From Chromatocurvus sp964613795 (GTDB lineage Bacteria > Pseudomonadota > Gammaproteobacteria > Pseudomonadales > Halieaceae), in assembly GCA_964613795.1 (NCBI GenBank), contig CAZTJR010000008.1:49310-113309 (forward strand): a stretch of DNA of 64,000 nucleotides, written 5' to 3'. Shown here piece after piece: positions 54,383-62,240 of this stretch. Positions within the stretch are counted from its first letter, which is position 1, and each line of letters begins with the position of its first letter. The notes beneath the pieces were generated by a model. The model saw nothing but the letters and a program-made list of their open reading frames with translations. It was not told the origin of the DNA and did no database searches. The position numbers and the translations under genes are program-made.

Positions 54383-55867
54383 TTGACTGAGCACTCACAC
54401 GATAACCCGCGCCTGACTCCCTGGCTTGCCCTCACACCCATTCTGGTCCTGGTGACCATGCTGGCCTGCTCGGCCTATCTCTTCGGTGCGGATGCCTCCT
54501 ACGGCCCCAACCAGATCGCCCTGGTGCTGTGCACCGGTGTGGCGGCAATCGTGGGCAGTTACACCGGTCTGCGCTGGAGTGAACTGCAGGAAGGCATTAT
54601 CGACGGCATTGGCCTCGGTCTCGGCCCGACCCTGATCCTGCTCGCGGTGGGAATGCTGATCGGCACCTGGATCCTCGCGGGCACCGTGCCAACGCTGATC
54701 TACTATGGTGTCCAGATACTCAATCCCTCGCTTTTCTATGCCGCCAGTGCCGTGATCTGCGCCATTGTTGCGCTTTCCACCGGCAGCTCCTGGACCGTGG
54801 CCGGCACGCTGGGCATCGGACTCATGGGCATTGCCGCTACCTTTGAACTGTCGCCGGCAATCACCGCCGGCGCTATCGTGTCCGGCGCCTATTTCGGCGA
54901 CAAGCTATCGCCGATGTCCGACACCACCAACCTCGCGGCCGCCTCAACCAACGTGGACCTGTTTGATCATATCCGCCATATGCTGTGGACCACCGTCCCG
55001 GGCTTCGTGGTGGCGCTGCTGATTTTCGCCATGATGGGCAGCGCCGGCGGCGCCACGCCGGACAAGATACTCAGCCTGCAGCAGGGCATCGCCCGGGAGT
55101 TCAACATCGGCCTGCACCTGCTGCTGCCCATGCTGCTGATGCTGTATCTCATCTATCGCCGCTTTCCCGCCTATCCCGCAATCATCATCAGCGCGGTTGC
55201 CGGCGGTATCTTTGCGCTGCTGTTCCAGCCCGGGCGCGCCATTGCAATGGCCGGTGACGCCGATCTCGCCACCGGCTTTGCGCTCACCAAGGGTATCTGG
55301 ATCAGCCTCACCGACGGCTATATCTCGAACAGCGGCAACGAAGACCTCGACAAGCTGCTGAGCAAGGGTGGTATGAGCAGCATGCTGAACACGGTCTGGC
55401 TGATCATCTGCGGCCTCGGCTTCGGCGGTATCCTTGAGCGCACCGGCATTATCCGCTATGGCCTGACGCTGGCGCTGCGCGGCGTGCGCTCCACGGGTTC
55501 TCTGGTTATGCGTACCGTTGTCACCTGCTTCAGCGCCAACATCCTCACTGCAGACCAGTTTCTTTCAGTCGCGCTGCCCGGACGCATGTACCGGGATGCC
55601 TATATCGCGCGCGGCCTGTCACCGCTGAATCTGTCACGCACTCTCGAGGATTCCGCTACCCTCACCTCGGCACTGATCCCGTGGAACTCCTGCGGCGCGT
55701 ACATGGCAGCCACGCTTGGTATCGCAACCTTCAGCTATGCCCCGTTCGCGTTCTTCAATCTGGCCTGTCCCCTGCTGGCGATGCTCTATGGCTACCTGAA
55801 CTTCGCCCAGCGACCTCTGGAAGAGCAGTACCGCAAGCGCACGAGCAGCAGCGCCGCCGAGGCCTGA
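54383..55867 (+). CDS. nhaC: NhaC-type Na+/H+ antiporter
   Basis: Integral membrane antiporter of 494 residues with about eleven hydrophobic segments. ALSTGSSWTVAGTLGIGLMGI and SGAYFGDKLSPMSDTTNLAA carry the polar transport-site motifs of the NhaC family, and LEDSATLTSALIPWNSCGAYMA is the conserved C-terminal half repeat. It exports Na+ for H+, useful in saline habitats; related proteins exchange malate-Na+/lactate-H+, so the substrate is not certain. It starts at a TTG with only a weak ribosome site. The next gene starts 1 base after its stop. Confidence 0.88.
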   Translation: MTEHSHDNPRLTPWLALTPILVLVTMLACSAYLFGADASYGPNQIALVLCTGVAAIVGSYTGLRWSELQEGIIDGIGLGLGPTLILLAVGMLIGTWILAGTVPTLIYYGVQILNPSLFYAASAVICAIVALSTGSSWTVAGTLGIGLMGIAATFELSPAITAGAIVSGAYFGDKLSPMSDTTNLAAASTNVDLFDHIRHMLWTTVPGFVVALLIFAMMGSAGGATPDKILSLQQGIAREFNIGLHLLLPMLLMLYLIYRRFPAYPAIIISAVAGGIFALLFQPGRAIAMAGDADLATGFALTKGIWISLTDGYISNSGNEDLDKLLSKGGMSSMLNTVWLIICGLGFGGILERTGIIRYGLTLALRGVRSTGSLVMRTVVTCFSANILTADQFLSVALPGRMYRDAYIARGLSPLNLSRTLEDSATLTSALIPWNSCGAYMAATLGIATFSYAPFAFFNLACPLLAMLYGYLNFAQRPLEEQYRKRTSSSAAEA

Positions 55868-55868
55868 G

Positions 55869-56324
55869 ATGCCGCTGTCTGCGCACTGGGATTTTCCTTC
55901 ACCCTTCATCCTGCAGCGCCGGGTGGCGGCGGCGGATATCGACGATCTCGAGCACACCAACAACACGGTGTACGTGAAGTGGTGTGAAGCGGCGGCCTGG
56001 GCTCACTCGTCGTCCCTGGGACTGGATATGACGGCCTATCGGCGCCTGGATCGTGCCATGGCGATTACACGCAGTGAATTCGATTATCTGCAGGCCTCGC
56101 GCCTCGATGACGATCTGAGCATCGCCACGTGGATCACCGGGTGGGACGGGCGACTGACCATGTACCGGCGCTTTCAGATTATCCGCCACGGCGACAAGGC
56201 CACGCTGCTGCGGGCGCGGATGACCTTCGTCTGTATTGAAATCAGTAGCGGCCGCCCCAGGCGTATGCCCGCCGCCTTTGTCGAGGGCTATGCCCCCGCC
56301 GTGCTCGACCTGGAGGGGGGCTGA
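55869..56324 (+). CDS. Hotdog-fold acyl-CoA thioesterase
   Basis: A 151-residue 4HBT-type thioesterase. DIDDLEHTNNTVYVKWCEAAAW (about 24-45; Asp and His region) is the hotdog active-site signature, followed by the long helix and a five-stranded sheet (ITRSEFDYLQASRLDDDLSI). The acyl substrate is unknown. It is coupled to nhaC (1-base gap) and converges on epmA. Confidence 0.87.
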   Translation: MPLSAHWDFPSPFILQRRVAAADIDDLEHTNNTVYVKWCEAAAWAHSSSLGLDMTAYRRLDRAMAITRSEFDYLQASRLDDDLSIATWITGWDGRLTMYRRFQIIRHGDKATLLRARMTFVCIEISSGRPRRMPAAFVEGYAPAVLDLEGG

Positions 56325-56328
56325 CGCC

Positions 56329-57285
56329 TCAGCTGCGCTGCCAGTCGAAGGGCATCACCGCGGAGAGCTGCGGTGCTCTGCACATCACCATCAGCAGGCG
56401 GTCCAGCCCGAGGGCGACGCCACTGCAGTCCGGCAGGCCCGCGTTCAGGGCCGCCAGGAGATAAGCATCGGGCTCACGCTCGGGCAGCCCCCGCTCGCGA
56501 CGCACCCGGTTGTCGGCGGCAAAGCGGCGCAACTGCTCACCGGCATCGGCCAGCTCGTGAAAGCCGTTGGCCAGCTCCACACCGTCGATGTAGACCTCAA
56601 AGCGCGCCGCCACCTCCACGCCATCAACCCAGCGACAGCGCGCCAGCGCCGCCTGGCTGGCGGGGTAATCGTGAATGAACACCACGCCCTGCCCCGCCAG
56701 TGCCGGCTCGATAGCGTGGGTCATCAACAAATCGAGCCACAGGTCGCGTTCCCCTGTCATGTCACCGGTGTCGACGCAGCGCCGCGCCGCCGCCGCCAGC
56801 TCGGCGTCTGTCGCCGTAAACGGGTCAAGCGACAGCGTTTCGCGGAAAATGTCCCGATAGCGAAATCGCTGCGAGCGCTGCCAACCCAGCAGCGGCAGGA
56901 CCAGATCGGCAACCTCCGCCATCAGGCTATCGAGATCAAGGCCCGGGCGATACCACTCCAGCAGGGTGAACTCGGGGTTGTGCCAGCGCCCCTGCTCGTC
57001 ATCGCGAAAGGCATGGGCAATCTGGTAAATGGGGCCACTGCCAGCGGCCAGTAGCCGCTTCATCGCATATTCCGGCGAGGTCTGCAGGTAGCGCGGACGC
57101 TCGGACGCGCCGCAGTGCTGGACGATCAGTGGTTCCAGAGCAGGGTCGGTGACCGTGTGGGCCGCCAGCAGCGGCGTATCCACTTCCCAGACGCCGCGCC
57201 GGTCGAAAAACGCCCTGACCGAGGCCAGCAGCGACGCGCGCTGCCTGAGAACAGCCAGGTCGGCCGAGGGGCGCCAGTCATGCAC
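56329..57285 (-). CDS. epmA: Elongation factor P--(R)-beta-lysine ligase
   Basis: Class II LysRS-like enzyme (GenX/PoxA/YjeA) that attaches (R)-beta-lysine to EF-P. The 318-residue length matches EpmA and lacks the anticodon-binding domain of true LysRS. The class II motifs are visible: VDTPLLAAHTVTDP, YQIAHAFRDDEQGRWHNPEFTLLEW and GVALGLDRLLMV. It sits 3 bases downstream of efp, its substrate's gene. EpmB is not in the window. Confidence 0.95.
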   Translation of the reverse strand: MHDWRPSADLAVLRQRASLLASVRAFFDRRGVWEVDTPLLAAHTVTDPALEPLIVQHCGASERPRYLQTSPEYAMKRLLAAGSGPIYQIAHAFRDDEQGRWHNPEFTLLEWYRPGLDLDSLMAEVADLVLPLLGWQRSQRFRYRDIFRETLSLDPFTATDAELAAAARRCVDTGDMTGERDLWLDLLMTHAIEPALAGQGVVFIHDYPASQAALARCRWVDGVEVAARFEVYIDGVELANGFHELADAGEQLRRFAADNRVRRERGLPEREPDAYLLAALNAGLPDCSGVALGLDRLLMVMCRAPQLSAVMPFDWQRS

Positions 57286-57288
57286 CGA

Positions 57289-57861
57289 TCAGGATTTGGA
57301 GGCGCGCGCCACGTACTCGCCACTGCGGGTATCGACGCGGATCACCTCGCCCTGGGAAATGAACAGCGGCACCTTGACCACGGCGCCGGTGGTCAGCTTG
57401 GCCGGCTTGCTGCCGCCCTGCGCTGTGTCGCCCTTGAGGCCGGGGTCCGTCTCGATTATCTCAAGTTCGACGAAATTCGGCGCCGATACCGACAGGGGCG
57501 TGCCGTTGTACAGCGTTACCTCCACCGGCTCCTGCTCTTTCAGCCACTGGCGCGCATCGCCGACCGCGGCTTCGTCGGCCTGGTGCTGCTCAAAGGTATC
57601 CGGCTCCATGAAGAACCAGAACTCGCCATCGGTGTACAGGTACTCCATCGTCACGTCCATGACATCGGCACCCTCCAGACTCTCGCCGGACTTGAAGGTT
57701 CGCTCCCATACGCGGCCTGTCTTCAGGTTGCGCAGACGCACACGATTGAAGGCCTGGCCTTTGCCCGGCTTGACGAACTCGTTGTCGAGGATACTGCACG
57801 GATCGCCGTCGAGCATGACCTTGAGGCCGGAGCGGAATTCGTTGGTTGAGTAATTGGCCAT
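57289..57861 (-). CDS. efp: Translation elongation factor P
   Basis: Relieves ribosome stalling at polyproline stretches. The 190 residues fit the three-domain factor. The modified loop reads FVKPGKGQAF with Lys34 as the beta-lysylation site, consistent with the neighbouring epmA. A promoter candidate lies upstream at 57891-57920. Divergent from the PilZ-like gene. Confidence 0.97.
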   Translation of the reverse strand: MANYSTNEFRSGLKVMLDGDPCSILDNEFVKPGKGQAFNRVRLRNLKTGRVWERTFKSGESLEGADVMDVTMEYLYTDGEFWFFMEPDTFEQHQADEAAVGDARQWLKEQEPVEVTLYNGTPLSVSAPNFVELEIIETDPGLKGDTAQGGSKPAKLTTGAVVKVPLFISQGEVIRVDTRSGEYVARASKS

Positions 57862-57890
57862 GGTATGTCCCCTGGATTTAGCGCGGCAGC

Positions 57891-57920
57891 ATCATAGCGT
57901 AACTGGTTCGCAAAAGTCAG
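57891..57920 (-). promoter_or_regulatory. Sigma-70 promoter candidate for efp-epmA
   Basis: Minus strand: -35 CTGACT (57915-57920), 18-base spacer, -10 TATGAT (57891-57896), about 30 bases before the efp ATG, which also has a GGGGAC ribosome site. Confidence 0.5.
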
Positions 57921-58000
57921 TTATCGACATTACCCCTGGCGGCAAGAATGGGATACTCTCGATCAGAACCGATGTCTATCCTGGCAGGAGACTGGCACGC

Positions 58001-59839
58001 ATGGCTGACGACTCCAATAACACCCTGAAGCTGCCACTCCAGGATCTGGATACTTTTCCCCACTTCGCGCTGCAAGCGGAGGCGGCGGCCAGCTGGGCGC
58101 AGACACTGCCTGCGGGCAATGCAATGAAAAGCGGCTCGGACCTGCGGATGGTATTGTCAGCACTGAATCGATCTGCCGTGCCGCCCGCACAGCGCTTTGC
58201 CATCCTCGAAGCCTTGCGACCCGTCCTCAACCAGACGGCGACCAGCCTGACCCACGCCTTCCTCGGGCAGCCCCTGACCTTGTCCGAGGAGGGCCAGCAG
58301 CGCTCCGAACTGGTCAGAGACCTGTATGAGCTGGGCGCCGCCGGCTATGCCCTTTGCGCCGTGCATACCATCGCCAGGCAGAGCACCGTTACCGAAACCA
58401 ATCCCGCAAAACTGGCCTGCGAATCGCTGCAGAGAGCCGTCGCGCTGCAGGGTCGTGAACTGCTGCGCAGCCACTTGCTTTACCAGCCGCCTCCCGCACA
58501 CAGCTGGTCGACATTGCACCAGCTCTATGCGATCGGCGAGCGCCAGCAGCTGCTGCGGCTCCCGGTTGAGGACCCGCTGCGGGACACCGACGCCTCCATT
58601 GTCGGCGAATACCTGCCGGCCCTGCTGCTCGGCTGCTGCAAGACCAACCAGCTCAGGCAGCGCGACATCATGGCGGTCTTCAGCGCGCTGCAGCAGTGGC
58701 GCGATCTCATTCGCATTGAGGATTCCGACATTGCCAGCGGCCTGTTCACGGTGGATCTCGATAGCGATCAACCGCCGGTTTACAGCAAGCTGGCCGTCGA
58801 GCGACCCAGTGCGACACTGCGGCATATCGATACCGAAGCACTTGTTCACCAGCTGCAGCGACTGAAGCAGCGCCACAAAAAAGAAGGCATCACCAGTATT
58901 GCGCTGAACCGGGAGACACGGCTCGATGCCAACCTGCTGAACCACCTGCAACGCGCCCTGGGCGAGGTGAGTCAGCGCAACTTCGCTCGACAGCGCTCCC
59001 GGCACCGACTGTGGATCGCTACCGGCCTGACCGGCGTGCATTTCTATGTGGCCGGCGAGCGAACCCTCGACCAGGTGCTCCACGGCGATGATCACATTGA
59101 GAGCGAGGAGACACGACAGGCGGACAACCCCTTTCTCCAGCGTCTATCACAAGCCGATGCCTGGCAACGCGTGCGCCCCGAGGAAGATGCGGCAGACGCC
59201 GGCATTGCCGAGGGTGGCAACAACCTCGAGCATCCGGTCGATGTAGATGCACGCCCGCTGGCCCAGCTCGACGACAGGGAGGCCACCTACGCGCCGCGCA
59301 AGCACACTGTCTACACCGTGGAATCCGCGAACGTCAGTCCCGGGGGCTACTGCATTGAGTGGAATGATCTGCCTGCCGGGATCCAGATCGGCGACGCGGT
59401 GTGCCTGCACGAGCGCGAGCATGGCGGCGCGCAGTGGTCAATCGCAGTGATTCGCTGGATCAGCCAGGCCAGGGAATCCCCGACCCTGCTCGGCCTGGAG
59501 CTGCTGAGCCCCCGCGGCACCGCCTATGCAGCACAGGTGCGGATGCCCGACGGGGAATACTCCAGACCCCTGCGGGTCATCCTGTTGCCGGAAATCGCAC
59601 TGGTCGGGCAGCCACACACGCTGCTGGTACCGCGCCTGGTATTCCGGGAAAACCAGAAGATCATTCTTGCACGCAAGGACGAGTCCTATCTCATCAGACT
59701 GAAGCGGCAGGTGGGGTCCACGGCAGCATTCAGCCAGTTTGATTTTGATTACCTGCGGCAGCTCGATGAGGATGTCAACTCAAGCGGCCGGGATGCGCTA
59801 AGCGCCTCCAGCTTCGAGTCGATCTGGTCAGATATCTGA
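58001..59839 (+). CDS. Large protein with C-terminal atypical PilZ-like domain
   Basis: A 612-residue soluble protein that I do not firmly recognise. The first ~370 residues are helical with no signal peptide or membrane segment; around 400-410 is an acidic low-complexity stretch. The last ~200 residues (from GGYCIEWNDLPAGIQIGDAVCL through LLGLELLSPRGTAYAAQV) form a beta-rich region that looks like an atypical PilZ domain, though the canonical RxxxR and DxSxxG c-di-GMP motifs are not evident. The start at 58001 has GGAG about 11 bases upstream; the longer frame would overlap efp. Its 3' end overlaps serB by 12 bases tail-to-tail. Confidence 0.6.
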   Translation: MADDSNNTLKLPLQDLDTFPHFALQAEAAASWAQTLPAGNAMKSGSDLRMVLSALNRSAVPPAQRFAILEALRPVLNQTATSLTHAFLGQPLTLSEEGQQRSELVRDLYELGAAGYALCAVHTIARQSTVTETNPAKLACESLQRAVALQGRELLRSHLLYQPPPAHSWSTLHQLYAIGERQQLLRLPVEDPLRDTDASIVGEYLPALLLGCCKTNQLRQRDIMAVFSALQQWRDLIRIEDSDIASGLFTVDLDSDQPPVYSKLAVERPSATLRHIDTEALVHQLQRLKQRHKKEGITSIALNRETRLDANLLNHLQRALGEVSQRNFARQRSRHRLWIATGLTGVHFYVAGERTLDQVLHGDDHIESEETRQADNPFLQRLSQADAWQRVRPEEDAADAGIAEGGNNLEHPVDVDARPLAQLDDREATYAPRKHTVYTVESANVSPGGYCIEWNDLPAGIQIGDAVCLHEREHGGAQWSIAVIRWISQARESPTLLGLELLSPRGTAYAAQVRMPDGEYSRPLRVILLPEIALVGQPHTLLVPRLVFRENQKIILARKDESYLIRLKRQVGSTAAFSQFDFDYLRQLDEDVNSSGRDALSASSFESIWSDI

Positions 59840-60814
59840 AGCGGACGCGGCGGTGCGCCAGTGTCGCTCGGGAATCCCGAGCAGAAAAAGAATGCTGTCG
59901 AGATCCGAGTAGGTAATCGCCTGGCCCGCTGCTGCGCGCACCACGGGTTTCGCACGGTAGGCGACGCCGAGCCCCGCGAGCCCGAGCATCGGCAGGTCAT
60001 TGGCCCCATCACCCACGGCAATCACCTGCTCATTCGATAGATCCAGGCCACCCGCTATTGCCCGCAGCAGCTCCGCCTTGCGCTGACCGTCGATAATTCG
60101 CCCCTGTGCCTCGCCGGTGACCCTGCCATCGACAATGGCCAGCGCGTTCGCGAAGACCTCATCAATGCCCAGTGCCGCCGCCAGACGCCGGGCAAAAAAC
60201 TCGAAACCGCCAGAAACAATCGCGCTGCGATAGCCCGCCGCCTTCAGGGTTGCCACCAGCCTCGCGGCGCCCGGCGAGATTACAAGACCGTCGGCAATTG
60301 CCGGTAGATGGTGCTCGGACAGACCGCGCAGCGTGGCAAGGCGCTCACGAAAGCTGTCGGCAAACTCGAGCTCACCGCGCATCGCCCGCTCGGTGATTCC
60401 GCTCACCTGCTCCCAGCTGCCCGCCGCGCGGGCCAACTCATCGATGACCTCTGCCTCGACCAGGGTCGAATCCATATCGAATACGATGAGGCGCCGGTGG
60501 CCGCGCAGCAGGTCATCCACCTGTAGAGCAATATCCACACCGAGCGCGGATGATTGTCCACGCAGACGCTCGCGCAGACCGCTGACGGAGGGGACGGCAT
60601 CGACGGCGTCCGCAGGGCAGACGCGCCACTCAACACAGCCGCGGACGGCACCGGGCAGGGACAGCCAGCGCTCTTCCTGTCGACACCAGCCCGCCTCTGC
60701 CACCGTTTCATTCACTCGGCGCAGGGCATCGGCCTCGAGGGGAGCGCCAATCAGTGTAATGACAAGGCCGCCCGGGCTTTGCAGATCCCTCGAACAGTTG
60801 GCTGACGATGGCAC
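59828..60814 (-). CDS. serB: Phosphoserine phosphatase
   Basis: Last step of serine synthesis. HAD-superfamily enzyme of 328 residues: N-terminal ACT-like region (LVITLIGAPLEADALRRV), motif I FDMDSTLVEAE with Asp113/Asp115, motif II VSGGFEFFA and motif III VGDGANDLPML. The start is assigned to the GTG at 60812-60814, preceded by AGGA at good spacing; the frame continues upstream but runs antisense into the neighbouring gene. Divergent from the YtjB-like gene, as in E. coli. Confidence 0.93.
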   Translation of the reverse strand: MPSSANCSRDLQSPGGLVITLIGAPLEADALRRVNETVAEAGWCRQEERWLSLPGAVRGCVEWRVCPADAVDAVPSVSGLRERLRGQSSALGVDIALQVDDLLRGHRRLIVFDMDSTLVEAEVIDELARAAGSWEQVSGITERAMRGELEFADSFRERLATLRGLSEHHLPAIADGLVISPGAARLVATLKAAGYRSAIVSGGFEFFARRLAAALGIDEVFANALAIVDGRVTGEAQGRIIDGQRKAELLRAIAGGLDLSNEQVIAVGDGANDLPMLGLAGLGVAYRAKPVVRAAAGQAITYSDLDSILFLLGIPERHWRTAASASDI

Positions 60815-60962
60815 GGAGTTGTCCTGTGGTCTGGCGTGACGCGGCGCATGGTAGCGCGCTGCGGCAGTGCAGGGAACCGGCCAGGGTTTGTGGCACAGAC
60901 CCTTACCTGAGGTGCCATGCGGGGTATACTGCGCGCTGTCACATCCGGCCCTGGTTTCAACC

Positions 60963-62225
60963 GTGAAATACCGCCTCCAGCAATCGAGTCTCGGCGTGAG
61001 CCTGCCGCTGATCGCCGCCCTCTGCAGTCTTGCGGTGGGCCTCGCCCTGGTGACGCTAGCCGCCCTCTCCAGCCGGCATCTGCAGGAGACCCAGCAGACT
61101 GTTTTCGGCAACGCCCTGGCGGGACACCTGGCGCAGCAGGTAAGCGGCGCACTGGAAACCGGTGACCTGCTGAGCCTGGCAGCGACTCTGCAGAACTTCC
61201 AGGGGAGCTCCCGCGCGGGAACGGTGGCCGTATTCGACGTCGAGGGGGGAGTGCTGGGACAGGCCGGCAGCGCCGTACAGGAACCGCAGGCCTACCGCAG
61301 CCCCATCCGGGTAGGCAGCGACGTGGCCGGGCAGGCGGTGGTGACACTGGATGGTGAGCGTGCCAGTGAGAGCCGACAGCGCTATCTCCTCAGCCTGAGC
61401 GCGCTTGCGGTCATGCTAAGCCTGCTGGTATTTCTGCTCGCGCGTTACCCGGCACAGCGCGTGGTCCAGCGCCTGCTCAGCGTCAGCGACCGGCTGGCGC
61501 TGGACGCCTCAACGGCCAGCGCGCCGCCACCTCAGGGCGAAATTACCCTGCTTGAGGAGCGTGCCGCGGCGCTGCCCATGGAGCTGTTGCGCGCACAGAG
61601 CGCCGCGGGGCCCTCACGCGAGGATCACTACCGCAATACGGCAGTGCTGTATCTTCACCTGGGGAGCCTCGCCGGCTATATAGACACATTGAACGAGCGC
61701 AACCTGCATCGCTATACCGAACGCCTGCATCGCATTGTTCACGCGGCAGCTGCCTGCTATTCCGGAACCCTGCAGGTGGCGCGGCCGTTCGGACTGATCC
61801 TCTGTTTTGTCGACGAGGAAGGCCGCGGCAGTGCACTGGTGCGCGCCGCCTCCTGCGCCTGGCTGATACGCAGCGTGTCGCGGGAACTGGAAAAGGCAGG
61901 ATCGCTGTCGTTCTCCATTGGCATGGCGATCGGCAACAGCGAGCTGGGGCCCGGTGACAGTTCGGATATCTACCCCGGCCTGTACATGCAGTCGATCATG
62001 GATGAGCTGCGCGGTGCCTGCCTCAACGATGCCGAGCACATTTACCTGGCGCCGTCGCTGACAGACGCTCCGGAGCTGGCCGGCAACGTGCAGGTACGCA
62101 AGAGTGATGGCGACCGCTTCGGCACGCTGGTGTCATTCGCCAGTCCGCACGCCGCATTACTGGAGCGCCAGCGCGAGCTGCTTCTGAACCGCCTGCGCCG
62201 CCGGCCCACCCGGCGGGAACAGTAG
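60963..62225 (+). CDS. YtjB/Smp-like membrane protein with degenerate cyclase-homology domain
   Basis: A 420-residue protein with two membrane segments (about 12-35 and 141-160) flanking a periplasmic loop, the layout of E. coli Smp (YtjB), which is also divergent from serB. The cytoplasmic part from about 225 follows the class III nucleotide cyclase pattern (AVLYLHLGSLAGYIDTLNE, then a helix, then LILCFVDEE, then ASCAWLIRSVSREL). The first metal Asp is replaced by His (LYLHL) and the second Gly-Asp pair is absent, so it is probably inactive. A GTG start at 60963 gives the short basic N-terminus VKYRLQQ; the ribosome site is poor. Confidence 0.65.
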   Translation: MKYRLQQSSLGVSLPLIAALCSLAVGLALVTLAALSSRHLQETQQTVFGNALAGHLAQQVSGALETGDLLSLAATLQNFQGSSRAGTVAVFDVEGGVLGQAGSAVQEPQAYRSPIRVGSDVAGQAVVTLDGERASESRQRYLLSLSALAVMLSLLVFLLARYPAQRVVQRLLSVSDRLALDASTASAPPPQGEITLLEERAAALPMELLRAQSAAGPSREDHYRNTAVLYLHLGSLAGYIDTLNERNLHRYTERLHRIVHAAAACYSGTLQVARPFGLILCFVDEEGRGSALVRAASCAWLIRSVSRELEKAGSLSFSIGMAIGNSELGPGDSSDIYPGLYMQSIMDELRGACLNDAEHIYLAPSLTDAPELAGNVQVRKSDGDRFGTLVSFASPHAALLERQRELLLNRLRRRPTRREQ

Positions 62226-62240
62226 GCCGTCAGTCGACCA

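Noticed and set aside
60815..61111. N-terminal extension of serB by 99 codons
   Set aside because: The added residues are Arg/Cys/Pro-rich, overlap the divergent gene, and the GTG at 60814 with AGGA is a better start.
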